A stretch of 64,000 bases of DNA. Origin: Erinaceus europaeus. Lineage: Eukaryota; Chordata; Mammalia; Eulipotyphla; Erinaceidae. A model generated the notes under the pieces. It did not search any database and was not told the origin of the DNA. It worked only from the letters and a program-made list of their open reading frames with translations. The position numbers and the translations under genes were made by a program. Positions within the stretch are counted from its first letter, which is position 1. Each line of letters begins with the position of its first letter. The DNA is taken from positions 63,885,353 to 63,949,352 of the forward strand of contig NC_080175.1 in the NCBI RefSeq assembly GCF_950295315.1, written 5' to 3'. Shown here piece after piece: positions 1-12,215 of this stretch.

Positions 1-9
1 AAGTGAGCA

Positions 10-286
10 ATTCGGACAGTAGTGCTGTGGGCTAAGCGCACATGGCGGAAAGCTCAAGGAAAGGCAGAAGGATCCCAGTTTGAGATCCCCACCTGGCTCC
101 CCACCTGCAGGGGAGTCACTTCACAAGCAATGAAACAGGTCTGCAGGTGTCAATCTTTCTCTCCCACTCTCTGGCTTCCCCTCCTATATCTATTTCTCTC
201 TGTCCTATCCAACAAGAGCATTGATAACAACAATAACTACAACAACAATAAAACGACAAGAGCAACAAAAGAGAAATAATTTTTTT
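10..286 (+). mobile_element. tRNA-derived SINE, type A (hedgehog ERI-like)
   Basis: Head with GGCTAAGCGCACATGG, body CCCCACCTGCAGGGGAGTC, pyrimidine-rich stretch and an (AAC)n/A-rich tail identify the dominant SINE of this window. I call type A the form that ends in a GGCAACAAAAGGG(A)n tail. This copy is near full length and moderately diverged: its B-box region reads GTTTGAGATCC. Confidence 0.85.
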
Positions 287-331
287 TCTAGAGGTAATGA
301 ATTGTATTTCTAGAAGTAATGAATTGAAGGA
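286..331. repeat. Two imperfect 22-bp tandem copies
   Basis: The phrase TTTCTAGAGGTAATGAATTG is followed directly by a near copy (TTTCTAGAAGTAATGAATTG). It sits between the SINE tail and the antisense L1 tail. Confidence 0.6.
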
Positions 332-360
332 CAATATATCAACTACCTTTTCTCCAGTGC

Positions 361-1006
361 TATTTCTTTCTTTCTTTATTTTTATTTTTTTATTTAAGAA
401 AGGATTAATTAACAAAACCATAGGGTAGGAGGGGTACAACTCCACACAATTCCCACCACCCAATCTCCATAACCCACCCCCTCCCCTGATAGCTTTCCCA
501 TTCTCTATCCCTCTGGGAGCATGGAGCCAGGGTCATTGTGGGTTGCAGAAGGTAGAAGGTCTGGCGTATGTAATTGCTTCCCACTGAACATGGGCGTTGA
601 CTGGTCCATCCATACTCCCAGTCTGCCTCTCTCTTTCCCTAGTAGGGTGTGTTTCTGGGGAAGCTGAGCTCCAGGACACATTGGTGGGGTCTTCAATCCA
701 GGGAAGCCTGGCCAGCATCCTGGTGGCATCTGGAACCTGGTGATTGAAAAGAGAGTTAACATATGAAGCCAAACAAATTGTTGAGCAATCATGGACCCAA
801 AGCTTGGAATAGTGGAGAGGAAGTGTTAGGGAGGTACTCACTGCAAACTCTAGAGTACTTCTGCTTTCAGGTATATATTTTGCAGTAGTTTATGGATACG
901 TGTGGACATATGCTATCTCTCACAGAAACTGGTGTATATCTAGGTTATGGGACTTTGTTAGAAACTGAACCACCTGAGATGAAATTAGAGTGTACTATAT
1001 AAAAGG
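361..1006 (-). mobile_element. L1 3'UTR, 5'-truncated, antisense
   Basis: The reverse complement matches, block by block, the 3'UTR of the sense L1 ending near 31730 (about 31100-31710). It includes the GTGGTGGGAATTGTGTGG terminal motif and ends in a T-rich stretch (361-397) that is the poly(A) tail on the other strand. It covers roughly the last 650 bases of the element and contains no coding sequence. Confidence 0.85.
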
Positions 1007-1103
1007 AAAGGGGCGAAAGAGTTTATATCTTTTCATGCAGTTTATGACAGCATATTGGAGTCTTGAATTTTAGAGTAAAATATATCTTGGTAAAATTAGA
1101 TCT

Positions 1104-1421
1104 CTTGGGGGGGGGCGGGCAGTAGCACACTGGGTTAGGCACACATGACAAGTGCAAGGACCAGTATAAGGATCCCACTTAGAGCTCTAGCTCCCCACAT
1201 GCAGGGTGGTTGCTTCACAAGCAGTGAAGCAGGTCTGCAGCTGTCTATCTTTCTCTCCTCTTCTCTCTTCCCCTCCTCCCTTGATTCCTCTCTGTCCTAT
1301 CCAGCAACAGCAGTCCCAACAACAACAAAACAGAACAAATGGCTGCCAGGTGCAGTAGATTAGTAGTGCAGGCATGGAGCCCTTGAAATAACCCTGTAGG
1401 CAAAAAAAAAAAAAAAAAGAT
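1104..1421 (+). mobile_element. tRNA-derived SINE, type B (with extra 3' module)
   Basis: The head and body are as in type A. After the (CAA)n stretch it continues with an extra module (ATGGCTGCCAGGTGCAGTAG ... AATAACCCTGTAGGC) before the A tail at 1402-1419. This extra 3' module defines what I call type B. Confidence 0.85.
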
Positions 1422-1523
1422 ATCTTGATAACTTGTTTATATGGGGTAGAATTAGTTTACCAGACAAAATGTTTACGTTATGATATTTGTATTTACAATA
1501 AGTTAAATATAAAACCAACTTAT

Positions 1524-1537
1524 AAAATCTTAAGCAC
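1524..1537. repeat. Left target-site duplication of L1 copy 1
   Basis: AAAATCTTAAGCAC, repeated with one extra A at 7892-7906 after the poly(A) tail. The pair brackets a full-length L1. Confidence 0.8.
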
Positions 1538-1542
1538 AAGCA

Positions 1543-2716
1543 CGGGGCGGGGGGGTTCCCGGAAGATGGCTGACTGAGAAGCTGCTAGTGGCTGAGCTCT
1601 GACCACATCTCCTGGAAATGGTAGGATTTTCTGCCTTTAGTAAGCCAGCCAATAAGGTGTCCTAGCAGTGACACCAAGGGGGTGACTATAAATTAATTTG
1701 GGTTAAGAATTAGAGTAGGAAAAAAGGGGAAAAAATTTTTTTCCTTCCTTTTAATTTCGAAGCATACCTCCTTCCCCTCATCACCCCCCCCCCCCATAAC
1801 CAGTCCCTGGGGACCAGCTCCTAGCAGGCTCAGCTGCTAGGAGCTCCTTTTCTTTACCAAATTCCTGTCCCACCAGGGAGTATCATTAATTCTAAGTCTA
1901 TTCCCTTCTGAAACCTCTGGCCTTTTTTCTTTCTAAGTAGCCAACTCCACCCAACTCACCCCACATAGCTAATTAAATACTTAAAAATAAATACATAAAA
2001 AACCTTTCCTTTCACTGCCCTTTTATGACTGTTCTTTTTCTTATCTTTTTCTTTTTTCTCTCTATCTCTTTCTTTCTTTATTTTTTTTTCTTTTTCTCAT
2101 TATTGTCATCCTTTTTTCCTTAATCCTACAACTTCCAAAGTCACAGCCCCCAGCCCCCACACCACCAAACAGTGTGCTTTTTTGAATTCACTGATACACA
2201 TTTAGGAATTTCCTTTCACTGCTCTTTAATTACAGATCTTTTTCTTATCTTTTCCCTTTTCTCTCTCTTGCCTCTTTTTTTTTTTTAATCTTGTAATACA
2301 CTTCTTCCTTCTTCCTTGCCTTTCTGAATTTGTGAATTATTTTGGGGAAATTTGACTCAGAGTGGACTCTCTATGTGTGTATCTCTGCTCTAGTTCCCTT
2401 TCCTCTCTTGTTACCCCTAGAATATACAGTGGATAGTAGATTTGAATAACTGTCTATTCTTGCTATCCCGTCTTTCTTTTCTATTTCTTATTCACTGGGA
2501 TTTGGTTACTATTTTTTCATGGACTGGAGAAATTGTTTGGCTAACTGGTAAAGATTAAGCTGCTTCAATACTTGCTTCAGTTGCTACTGTAATTCCTGAG
2601 GTTGGTGAGTGCAATTGTCATAAAGATATTTAGAATAGTGTTGCTTGTACTCAAGACACAACAACTGAGGAACAACAGAGCATATATAAAAAAAAAGAAA
2701 CACATAAATCAAAAAA
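1543..2716 (+). promoter_or_regulatory. L1 copy 1 5'UTR with YY1-type initiator
   Basis: The element opens with a G run followed by TTCCCGGAAGATGGCTGACTG. The AAGATGGC core at 1563 lies in the same place as the YY1 site at the start of the human L1 5'UTR; that function is by analogy. The remainder is pyrimidine-rich (about 1730-2500) and matches the 5'UTRs at 21418-22232 and 24745-25572. Only one initiator block is present here, unlike the 20960 copy. Confidence 0.75.
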
Positions 2717-3630
2717 ATGGGTAGATCAAAAACAAATAAAACTGCTACTCCAATGAATGAAGACAAGAGCCCAGAAGAAACTACAAATAAGCCAGAAGTA
2801 ACCATAGGTAAGAAAAGTATGCAAGCAATAATAAACTTATTAATCACAGAAATGAAAACAACACTGGAGGAATAGAATGGCAGTATTAGGGAAACAACAG
2901 TTGAAACCCCCAAGGAAAATACTGATTATCTCGAGCAATTAGACAACTGAAAGCTGAAATAGCTGTAATGAAGAAAGAAGCTGAGGCAAGGGAAAGCAGA
3001 CTAACAGAAGCAGAAAACAGAATTAGTCAGACAGAGGATGAGTTAGAGAAAACAAAGAAAGAGGTGAAAGAGCTTAAAAAGAGATTGAGAGACACTGAAA
3101 ACAACAACAGAGACATATGGGATGATCTCAAAAGAAGTAACATTCATATAATTGGCTTGCCAGAGGAAGAAAGAGAGGAAGGGGAAGCAAACATTCTAGA
3201 GGAAAAAATAGAAGAAAACTTCCCAGGCCTGAATAACAGAAAGGACATCAAGATTCAAGAGGCCCAGAGAGTACCAAACAGAATCAACCCAGCCCTGAAG
3301 ACACCAAGATACATCATAGTCACAATGAGAAGAAGTAAGGATAAAGAAAGGATCCTAAAGGCTGCAAGAGAGAAACAAAAAGTCACATACAAGGGAAGAC
3401 CCATAAGATTATCTGAAGACTTCTCCACTCAAACTCTAAATGCCAGAAGGGAATGGCAAGATATCTATGGAGCCCTGAATGAAAAAGGGTTTCAACCAAG
3501 GATAATATATCCTGCTAGACTTTCATTCAAACTAGATGGAGGGATCAAAACCTTCTTAGACAAACAACAGTTAAAGGAGGCAACAAACACCAAGCCGGCT
3601 GTGAAAGAGGTACTAAAAGACCTCTTATAA
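2717..3630 (+). pseudogene. L1 ORF1: L1 ORF1 (RNA-binding chaperone), broken
   Basis: ORF1p packages L1 RNA as a coiled-coil trimer with an RRM and a C-terminal domain. The start is the ATG of MGRSKTNKT, matching the intact copy at 25573. Two lesions are visible against that copy. A TAG replaces AAG at codon 53 (2873-2875). A one-base loss near 2932-2936 (TCGAGCAATT against TTGAGGCAATT) shifts the frame. From 2968 to the TAA at 3628-3630 the frame is open and carries the coiled coil (ENRISQTEDELEKTKKEV), the RRM and the terminal domain with YPARLSF. Identification is secure; function is lost. Confidence 0.93.
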
Positions 3631-3692
3631 TCAAGAACATCACTATAATACTTGCAATATATCAGAGCAAACAAAAAATTTTTTTTGGAACA

Positions 3693-6600
3693 ATGGCACT
3701 ACAATACATTAAATCCATAATATCAATAAATGTCAATGGCTTAAACTCACCCATCCAAAGGCAGAGGGTGGGGGGATGGATCAGAAAACATAACCCAACC
3801 ATATGCTGCTTGCAGAATCCCATCTGTCACAACAAGATAAACACAGACTTAAAGTGAAAGGATGGAAAACTATCATACAGGCTAACGGACCACAAAAAAG
3901 GGCAGGAATAGCCATTCTCATCTCAGACACGATAGATTTTAAAATAAATAAAGTAATAAAAGATAGGCAAGAACATTACATAATGATTAGAGGATCAATC
4001 AGCCAATAAGACCTAACAGTTATTAATATCTATGCACCCAATGAGGGACCATCTAAATACATCAAGCACCTACTGAAAGAATTTCAAAAATACATCAATA
4101 GTAATACAATAATAGTGGGAGACTTCAAAACCCCACTCTCACACTTAGACAGATCAACAAACCAATAAAGATACAAGAGAATTGAATGAAGAGATTGACA
4201 GACTAGATCTCTTGGACAATTTCAGACTCCTCCACCCCAAAAAACTGGAATACGCCATCTTTTCAAATTCACATAACACATACTCAAGGATAGACCGCAT
4301 GTTAGGTACAAAGACAGCATCAATAAATTCAAGAGCATTGAAATCATATCAAGTATCCTCTCAGACCACAGTGGAGTAAAACTAACATTTAACAACAAAC
4401 AGAAAATTATTAAAAGTCACAGAATTTGGAAACTAAACAACATACTCCTTAAGAACCACTGGGTCAGAGACCCACTCAAGCAGGAAATTCAAATGCTCCT
4501 GGAAACTAATGAAAATGAAGACACAATCTATCAAAATATTTGGGACACAGCTAAAGCAGTACTGAGAAGGAAACTTATAGCCATACAATCACATATTAAA
4601 CACCAAGAAGAAGCACAAATGAACGACCTTACTGCACACCTCAAGGACTTAGAGGAAGAGGAACAAAGGAACCCTAAAGCAACCAGAAGGACAGAAATCA
4701 CTAAAGTTAGAGCAGAAATAAACAACATTGATAATAAAAGAACCATACAAAAGATCAATGAAGCCAAATGTTGGTTCTTTGAAAGATTAAACAAAATTGA
4801 CAAACCCTTAGCAAGACTCACCAAACAAAAAAGAGAGAAGACTTAAATTAATAGAATTGAAAATGATGAAGGAGATATCACATCTGACAGCACAGAAAAC
4901 CAGAGAATCCTGTGAAACTTCTATGAAGAACTATACACCACCAAGCTAGAGAATCTCGAAGAAATGGAACAATTCCTAGAAGCATATGCCCTTCCAAAAC
5001 TCAACCAAGAGAACTACAAATTCTAAATGCACCAATCACAGACAAAGAAATTGAAACTGTTATTAAGAATCTCCCCAACAACAAAAGTCCTGGACCAGAT
5101 GGCTTCACAAATGAATTCTACAAAACTTTCAGGAAACAGTTAGTACCCATACTTCTTAAACTTTTCCATAAGATTGAAGAAACAGGAATACTCCCTTCCA
5201 CCTTCTATAAAGCCAACATCACCCTGAATCCAAAAGCTGATAGGGACAGAACAAAAAAGGAAAACTACAGATCAATATCTCTGATGAACATAGATGCCAA
5301 AATATTAAACAAGATCTTGGCCATTCGGATACAGCAGCATATCAAAAAGATTGTTCATTATAACCTAGTGGGATACATCCTAGGAATTCAAGGTTGGTTC
5401 AACATCCATTAGTCAATCAATGTCATTCACCACATCAATAAAGCAAAGCCAAAAACCACATGATTATCTCAGTAGATGCAGAGAAAGCCTTTGACAAAAT
5501 ACAACACACGTTCATGCTCAAAACTCTACAAAAAATGGGAATAGATGGGAAATTCCTCAAGATAGTGGAGTCTATATATAGCAAACCTACAGCCAACATC
5601 ATACTCAATGGACAGAAGCTGAAAGCATTCCCCCTCAGATCGGGGACTAGACAGGGCTGTCCACTGTCACCATTACTCTTCAAAATAGTATTGGAAGTTC
5701 TTGCCATAGCAATCAGGGAAGAGAAAGAAATCAGAGGAATACAGATTGGAAGGGAGAAAGTCAAGCTCTCACTATTTGCAGATGATATGATAGTATACAT
5801 AGAAAAAACTAAAGAATCCTGCTGAAAATTACTGGAAGTTATTAGGCAATATAGCAAGGTATCAGGTTACAAAATCAATGTACAAAAATCAGTGGCATTT
5901 CTTTATGCAAACACTAAATCCGAAGAAGAAGAAGACATCCAGAAATGACTCCCATTTACTGTTTCAGCAAAATCAATCAAATAACTAGGAATAAAGTTGA
6001 CCAAAGAAGTGAAAGACTTGTATGCTGAAAACTATGAGTCGCTAATCAAGGAAATAGAAACTAATACCAAGAAATGGCAAGATATCCCATGCTCATGGAT
6101 CAGAAGAATAAATATCATCAAAATGAATATTCTCCCCAGAGCCATATACAAATTTAATGCAATACCCATCAAAGTTCCACCAAGATTCTTTAAGAGAATA
6201 GAACAAAGACTACAATCATTATCTGGAACCTGAAAACACCTAGAATTGCCAAAACCATCTTGAAGAATAGAAACAGAAATGGAGGCATCACACTCTCAGA
6301 CCTTAAACTATCTTATAAAGCCATCATTATCAAAACAGCATGGCACTGGAACAAAAATGGGCACACAGACCAGTGGAACAGAATTGAAAGCCCAGAAATA
6401 AATCCCCACACCTATGGACATCTAATCTTTGATAAGGGGGCCCAAAGGATTAAATGGAAAAAGGAGGCTCTCTTCAATAAATGGTGCTGGGAAAACTGGG
6501 TTGAAACATGCAGAAGAATGAAATTGAACCACTTTATCTCACCAGAAACAAACATCAACTCCAAATGGATCAAAGACCTAGATTTTAGACCAGAAACAAT

Positions 6601-7507
6601 CAAATACTTAGAGGAAAACATTGGTAAAACAGTTTCCCACCTACACCTCAAGGACATCTTTGATGAATATAACCCAATTGCAAAAAAGACTAAAGCAGAA
6701 ACAAACTAATGGGACTACATCAACTTTAAAAGCTTCTGCACATCCAAAGAAACTATTAAACAAACAGAGAGACCCCTCACAGAATGGGAGAAGATCTTCA
6801 CATGCCAGACATCAGACAAGAAACTAATCACCGAAATATATAAAGAGCTCAGCAAACTTAGCACCAAAAAAGCAAATGACCCCATCCAAAAATGGGCAGA
6901 GGATATGAACAAAACATTCACCTCAGAGGAGATCCAAAAGGCTAACAAACATATGAAAAACTGCTCTAGGTCACTGGTTGTCAGAGAAATGCAAATTAAG
7001 ACAACACTAAGATACCACCTCACTCCTGTAAGAATGGCATACATCAAAAAGGACAGCAGCAACAAATGCTGGAGAGGATGTGGGGACAGAGGAACCCTTT
7101 TACATTGCTGGTGGGAATGTAAATTGGTACAGCCTTTGTGGAGAGCAGTCTGGAAAACTCTCACAAGGCTAGACATGGACCTTCCATATGATCCAGTAAT
7201 TCCTCTCCTGGGGTTATTCCCCAAGGACTCCATAACACCCATCCAAAAAGAGGTGTGTACTCCTATGTTCATAGCAGCACAATTCATAATAGCTAAAACC
7301 TGAAATCAACCCAAGTGCCCAACAACAGATGAGTGGCTGAGAAAGCTGTGGTATATATACACAATGGAATACTATGCAGCTATCAAGAACAATGAACCCA
7401 CCTTCTCTGACCCATCTTGGACAGAGCTAGAAGAAATTATGTTAAGTGAGCTAAGTCAGAAAGATAAAGATGAGTATGGGATTATCCCACTCATCCACAG
7501 AAGTTGA
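3693..7507 (+). pseudogene. L1 ORF2: L1 ORF2 (endonuclease / reverse transcriptase), multiply broken
   Basis: ORF2p nicks target DNA and reverse-transcribes L1 RNA. The start is MALQYIKSIISINVNG 60 bases after ORF1. Visible domains in order: apurinic-type endonuclease (NVNGLNSP; VGDFKTP near 4118; SRIDRML near 4287), reverse transcriptase (GPDGF near 5092; AEKAFDKIQ near 5480; FADDMIVYI near 5775), and a C-terminal zinc knuckle ([18 protein letters not shown] near 7068). Frameshifts and stops separate these: a missing A near 3814, TAA near 4007, further breaks near 4165 and 4845, TGA after 5823 and TGA near 5946. The catalytic Asn of GDFN (human N147) is Lys here. The TGA at 7505-7507 is the natural end. 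Confidence 0.93.
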
Positions 7508-7891
7508 CTAAGAATATCTGAATGGGAAACTAGAAGCAGGACCTGACCAAATTGTATAAAGGGCACCAAAGTAAAAGCCCTGTGGTGAGGGGTAGACATG
7601 CAGCTTCCTGGGGCAGTGGGGGGTGGGAGTGGGTGGGAAGGATGGGTCACAGTCTTTTGGTGGTGGGAATGGTGTTTATGTACACTCCTAGCAATTACAG
7701 AAGCCAGACCTTCTACCTTTTGCAACCCTCAATAACCCTGGGTCCATGCTCCCAGAGGGATAGAGAATGGGAAAGCTATTGGGGGAGGGGTGGGATATGG
7801 AGATTGGGTGGTGGGAATTGTGTGGAGTTGTACCCCTCCTACCCTATGGCTTTGTTAATTAATCCTTTCTTAAATAAAAAAATATTTTAAA
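7508..7891 (+). other. L1 copy 1 3'UTR, short form
   Basis: It runs from the ORF2 stop to the A-rich tail and ends with the family's GTGGTGGGAATTGTGTGG block and TTAAATAAAAAAA. Compared with 30381-31730 it lacks about 960 bases. The junction lies at CTCCTAGCAATTACAG (near 7686-7702). Confidence 0.85.
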
Positions 7892-7906
7892 AAAATCTTA
7901 AAGCAC
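7892..7906. repeat. Right target-site duplication of L1 copy 1
   Basis: AAAATCTTAAAGCAC, the partner of 1524-1537 with one extra A. Confidence 0.8.
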
Positions 7907-8449
7907 TTCAATGTATTGGTAAACTACTGCTTCTCAATCTTTCTCCAGGTCCCAATGTATAGTTGTAAGTCTCCCTCCCAGAGTCTTCAGAAATTCACCT
8001 ACTAAAAGTGTTTAAAGGCACATATATTAGCAGAGATTTGAGGGGTTTGTGTCAGCTGTCAGTTCTGGGATCATGTATTTTTCCATGGTAGAGACTGCTA
8101 TAATTACTGTTAACTGGTTTGTTTTCTATCTCAACTTATTTTTGTTTTTTCCTTCTCTCCTAGAATAACTGTGTTTATCTTAGTAGCTCTTCAAGTAAAT
8201 AAAGCTTCCAAGATGTGTCCTCTACAAAACATATCCTCCCTCAAGAACTATTTAAACTGTTCCCTGAATCCTGTGTTTCCTTGTTTTTGAAATTAAATCC
8301 AATTGAAAAGTCAATTCATTATGCATTTATTATTTACTAGAACACATTAAATAACAGGGATTCATATTAAAATTGAAGGACAGATTTTAAGTTAATGTGT
8401 AATTAACACAAAACTGTAAAATATGTTAACACAAAATAATACAATGCTT
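7907..8449. other. No recognisable feature
   Basis: AT-rich sequence with no credible coding region on either strand and no repeat I recognise. The last bases (AATAATACAATGCTT) are the left target duplication of the next SINE. Confidence 0.6.
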
Positions 8450-8733
8450 GGGAGTTGGATGGTGGCACAGTGGGTTAAGCGCACATGGCGCAAAGTGCAA
8501 GAACCAATGGAAGGGTTCCAGTTCAAGCCCCTCACTCCCCACCTGTAGGAAAATCGCTTCACAGGTGGTGAAGCAGATCTGCAGGTGTCTATCTTTCTCT
8601 CCCCCTCTCTGTCTTCCCCTCCTCTCTCCATTTCTCTCTGTCCTATCCAACAATGACATCAGTAACAACAACAATAAGAACTACAACAATAAAACAAGGG
8701 CAACAAAAGGGAATAAATAAATAAATATTAAAA
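8450..8733 (+). mobile_element. tRNA-derived SINE, type A
   Basis: Near full-length copy: TGGCACAGTGGGTTAAGCGC A-box region, CAGTTCAAGCCCC B-box region, (AAC)n and an AATAAATAAATA tail. The flank AATAATACAATGCTT is repeated with three mismatches after the tail (AATAATACAGCACTT). Confidence 0.9.
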
Positions 8734-8976
8734 AACAATAATACAGCACTTAAAACTCACATTAGGAAATAGTTTCCCATTTCTCTCTTTTTCTACCTCT
8801 AATGTTTCACAAATCCCAAGTCCTTAACACTCTCACACAAGAGTATTCAGTTTCTGATAATACTCTTATTTTTAGTAAATATCTCAAATAAGTTGTTTAT
8901 GGCAATTAAAAAAAATTCCTAGTAGCACTTGGCTTTAGTAGTAAGTTTTGGAGAGAAGAAAATTTATTTGAGGGGG

Positions 8977-9190
8977 GTGACCTCTGCCTTCATGCCATTA
9001 TGTGCACGTAGTGTAAAGCATAAGGACCTGCTCAAAGATCTGAGTTCAAGCCTCTGCTTCTACCTGCAGCAGGGTGGGGGAGTGTTGGCACTTTACAAGC
9101 AGTGAAGCAGGTGTTTAGGTGTCTTTTTTTAATCAATCTCTGTCTTCTCTCTCAATTTCTCTCCATCCTTTAATATATTCTGCACAACTG
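8977..9190 (+). mobile_element. Diverged tRNA-derived SINE, type C
   Basis: Old copy. Recognisable by GAGTTCAAGCCTCTGCTTC, TACCTGCAGCAGGGTG, AAGCAGTGAAGCAGGTG and the pyrimidine-rich end. I call type C the forms with a CCTGGTTAAGCGCACAT-type head, a GGGGGAAGCTTCA body and a shorter A-rich tail. Confidence 0.65.
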
Positions 9191-9573
9191 GGGAGAAGCC
9201 ATAAGAAAGATGTTTAAAACTAAATTCTTAAGTCAATATAATTAGATACAGAAAATAAATTCCAGGCATCAGAGAAGCACTAAAAAATGTCTTATTGACA
9301 ATAGTGCCCCACCTGTGAGATTTAAAGTATCTGATGATAAGTCTAAAGCTACAACACAAGGAATCAAAGGCATTAAAACTTAATGAAGCTTAGTAAGAAT
9401 TTGGTACATACAATATTCTATTTGATTTGTAAATGACTCATGACACATCATATCTGTTGTTTTTATAAAGTTTACTTATCATTAAAGTATTGCTTCATTA
9501 CTTGTTTTTCCAAGTGAAAATTTCATTTCCTCATTATCAATATTTTGCATGGGAAGAAATAACTCAAAGTTTC
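9191..9573. other. No recognisable feature
   Basis: AT-rich unique sequence; no open frame of note. Confidence 0.55.
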
Positions 9574-9780
9574 CTGGTGCTGGGGTACTTGGTTGAGCGC
9601 ACATGCTAAAACTCACAAGGACTTGGTTCAAGGCTCCGGTGCCCACTTGCAGGAGTAAAGCTTCCCATGTGGTGAAATAGTGTTACAGGTGTCTCTCGTT
9701 CTCTCTCTCCCTCTCTAGCACCTGCTTCCCTCTTGATTTCTTTCTCTATCCAATAAATACATAAAGATAATAAAAATGAT
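9574..9780 (+). mobile_element. tRNA-derived SINE, type C
   Basis: Head GGTACTTGGTTGAGCGCACAT, B-box-like GGTTCAAGGCTCC, body GTAAAGCTTCCC, pyrimidine stretch and an A-rich tail with CAATAAATACATAAAGATAAT. Confidence 0.8.
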
Positions 9781-11867
9781 AAAAAATAAACTATTCAAGA
9801 GAAAAGATCAGAAAACCACATTAAATAACTTCAGCAGTTTCGATGTTTTCAGCCAACTTAATTTTAACATTCAAATGAAAATAAATGATCCTCTGAAGAT
9901 TTCAAAATTTGAAATTAAGCTAGTAAAATCCGGCATATTTAGGCAGTTCTTAAGTTCTTAAAACTAAGTGTCCCTTCAAAGTGTGAAGTCAGCAACAGTG
10001 TTTGAAGTCTCAGACATTTTATGCAGTCATTTCAAACATATTGTCAGCCATATAAAAGATTGTGCTTTGCCCTCAGTCCATGAGCACAGAATCCTGACTG
10101 ATCTCAATGGGAACCCTGTGTGAAGTTTGCAGGCATGTTAGTTTGAAACTGTATGGTGTTTTCAGAATATCTTTGAAGCCTTGTTTCTGTGAGGGGAAAT
10201 TTAAAGTTTAAACAGTGACTCTTCAGGGCTTATTCTTATCCACTAAGAACATGTTTAGGTTGACTGTTTCAAAACAGAGCTAAGCTGGAATTCCATAAAT
10301 GGATAAGCATATGACGGATCATTATTGTGATCTAGTTTTTCAAATTTCTGGACTTGAAGGGAAGAGTAGGAAGCTTTATTCCGGTAATTAGTGTTCAAGG
10401 ATTGAAAATAGTTTGTTTCTTTGCAACAGTGAAAGCTATAATTCACATTTCATGTGAAAGCTAAAATAAAATGTAGTGCTGTCATTAATTCTATCTAATA
10501 GCATCTTCAACTAGAAAAGTTAATCCATCCACTAGAGACTGATTTTTATTCTACAACGAAAGGGTGGCATTATCTAGTAAGAACTTTACTAGTAATTGAA
10601 ATTTATTATCATGAATTTAGACCAAATAAAACTGCTTTAAAACTAAATGAAAGAAGGGTAAATTAAATCTTTTTTTTCTAAAATTAAAACACTTTATTGG
10701 GCTATATACCTTAGGATAATATTCATATTATTTTTAAAATACCATAGTTTCACCAAAATATATTATTAGAAATTATCTTAAACTTATCTTTCCATTTCAA
10801 GATATAATTCACATTTTATGAAATTAAATGCCTAAATTCTCTGTTTTATAGATAACAACATTGTTCCCTTTATAGTAATAATTAAGTAATGATTGTATAT
10901 CCTGAATCTGTGAGGCTTTTCTGAAGCAGACTATGTCATCGTGCTACTTGAGTTATTTGCACAATGCCAGCTCAATATTCTTGACAGCTCGTCTAGCATG
11001 AGTCTGATATAATCCATCTCACTGTAACTGGAAGAAAGTGCTGAAGCAGCTTTCAAGAACTGTGATTCTTCTTTTTTGAATAGAAAGCAGAGGCAATTCT
11101 TCAACTTAGAAAAGAAACCATCATTATGGTGGGGATTTTAAATTGAGTAGAATTCAGTGTTCAAACAATTGAAAACAAGAGAATAGGGAGAATATTTAAC
11201 AAGAAAATAAGGAGACAGAAAAGATGTATTTGTGTTGCTTTTCTATTTTAAGTATCATAAATACCATATTTCCTGCCATCTTGATTAGCTTTGAGTGGCC
11301 ATGACAGCTCAACATAATTATTGCACAAGATTGTACATGTTAGTTTTCTCTAGTTCTGCTTATATGTTGGAAACTTTCTATGAACCCATATTGTCTACCA
11401 CAGACTTACAGGTCACTTTTTGTCTTGTCTCTCATGCTACAATCAACTCTATAGGACAGATTATGTCATTATGTATTATATGATTAACTAAGAACACTCT
11501 CTCACTTCCATTACTCATAAAGTTCATTTTCATTCCCTTTTCCAGTCCACCACTTAAGCTATCCGTATTTATGTTTGATTTCAATGATCTGGAGCTATGA
11601 ATTTCAGCTGTCTTTTACTTTTCATGTTAAAACATACCAAAAATCAAAGAAATGCACCATCCTGGCCATTCTTTTTAAGGGTTTGGGGAGAAAGAAACAA
11701 TAACAAACACTCTCAGTGCACACTGTTTATTAATAAATCATACTCTAACATACAAGGAAGAATGACCTTTTGAATCACTGTTTTGAATATATCTAGTCTC
11801 TTGTACTTTTGGTAACAGCATTATACTGGAATATATATATTTAAAGAATATTCAAAGAAATTAGGCA
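9781..11867. other. 2.1 kb without a recognised feature
   Basis: AT-rich. The open frames here (for example 9776-9961 plus, 10255-10446 minus, 11295-11483 plus) are short, low-complexity and show no family motif, so I do not call genes. A conserved non-coding element cannot be excluded by eye. Confidence 0.5.
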
Positions 11868-12215
11868 CTGGGGTCCAGGCAGTGGCGTGTCTGGTTAAGT
11901 GCATATATTACAATGTGGAATAGCCCAGATTTGAGTCCCTGCTCCCCATCTTCAAGGGGGAAGCCCAATGGGGGTATCTTCACAAGGTGTGGAGCAGGTT
12001 TGTATGTGTCTTTCTCTTTCCCTATATTCCCTATCCCTATATTCCCATCTGCTCTCAATTTCTATCTATTCTATTTAATAAGAAAGAGAGAGAAAGGAAA
12101 GAAGGAAGGAAGAAAGAAAAAAAGAAAGAAAGAAGGAAAAATGATCATTATAATGGAGAGGTGGATTCATAGTGTAAGCACCATGCCCCATTAATAAACC
12201 TGGTGGCAATAAAAA
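11868..12215 (+). mobile_element. SINE with 3' module and purine expansion
   Basis: Head GGTCCAGGCAGTGGCGTGTC with TGGTTAAGTGCATATA, then TGAGTCCCTGCTCCCC, a pyrimidine stretch, an AAAG/AAGG-rich run (about 12080-12140), then the type-B-like 3' module (GGTGGATTCATAGTGTAAGC ... AACCTGGTGGC). Confidence 0.75.
12080..12140. repeat. (AAAG/GAAGG)n purine simple repeat
   Basis: Imperfect GAAAG and GAAGG units inside the SINE tail region. Confidence 0.8.

Larger units (their letters stand above)
1543..7891 (+). mobile_element. Full-length LINE-1, copy 1 (about 6.3 kb, inactive)
   Basis: It contains a 5'UTR, ORF1, a short spacer, ORF2, a 3'UTR and an A-rich tail in order, bracketed by 14/15-bp target duplications (1524-1537 and 7892-7906). 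Both ORFs are broken (see entries), so it cannot move itself. Its 3'UTR is about 960 bases shorter than that of copy 3. Confidence 0.95.

Noticed and set aside
2584..2913. 109-codon hydrophobic frame on the minus strand
   Set aside because: It is antisense to the L1 5'UTR and ORF1 start; the hydrophobic look comes from the A-rich sense strand.
6715..7287. 190-codon minus-strand frame
   Set aside because: Antisense shadow of the L1 ORF2 C-terminus. The same frame recurs opposite copy 3 (29652-30050), as expected for an antisense of a repeated coding region.
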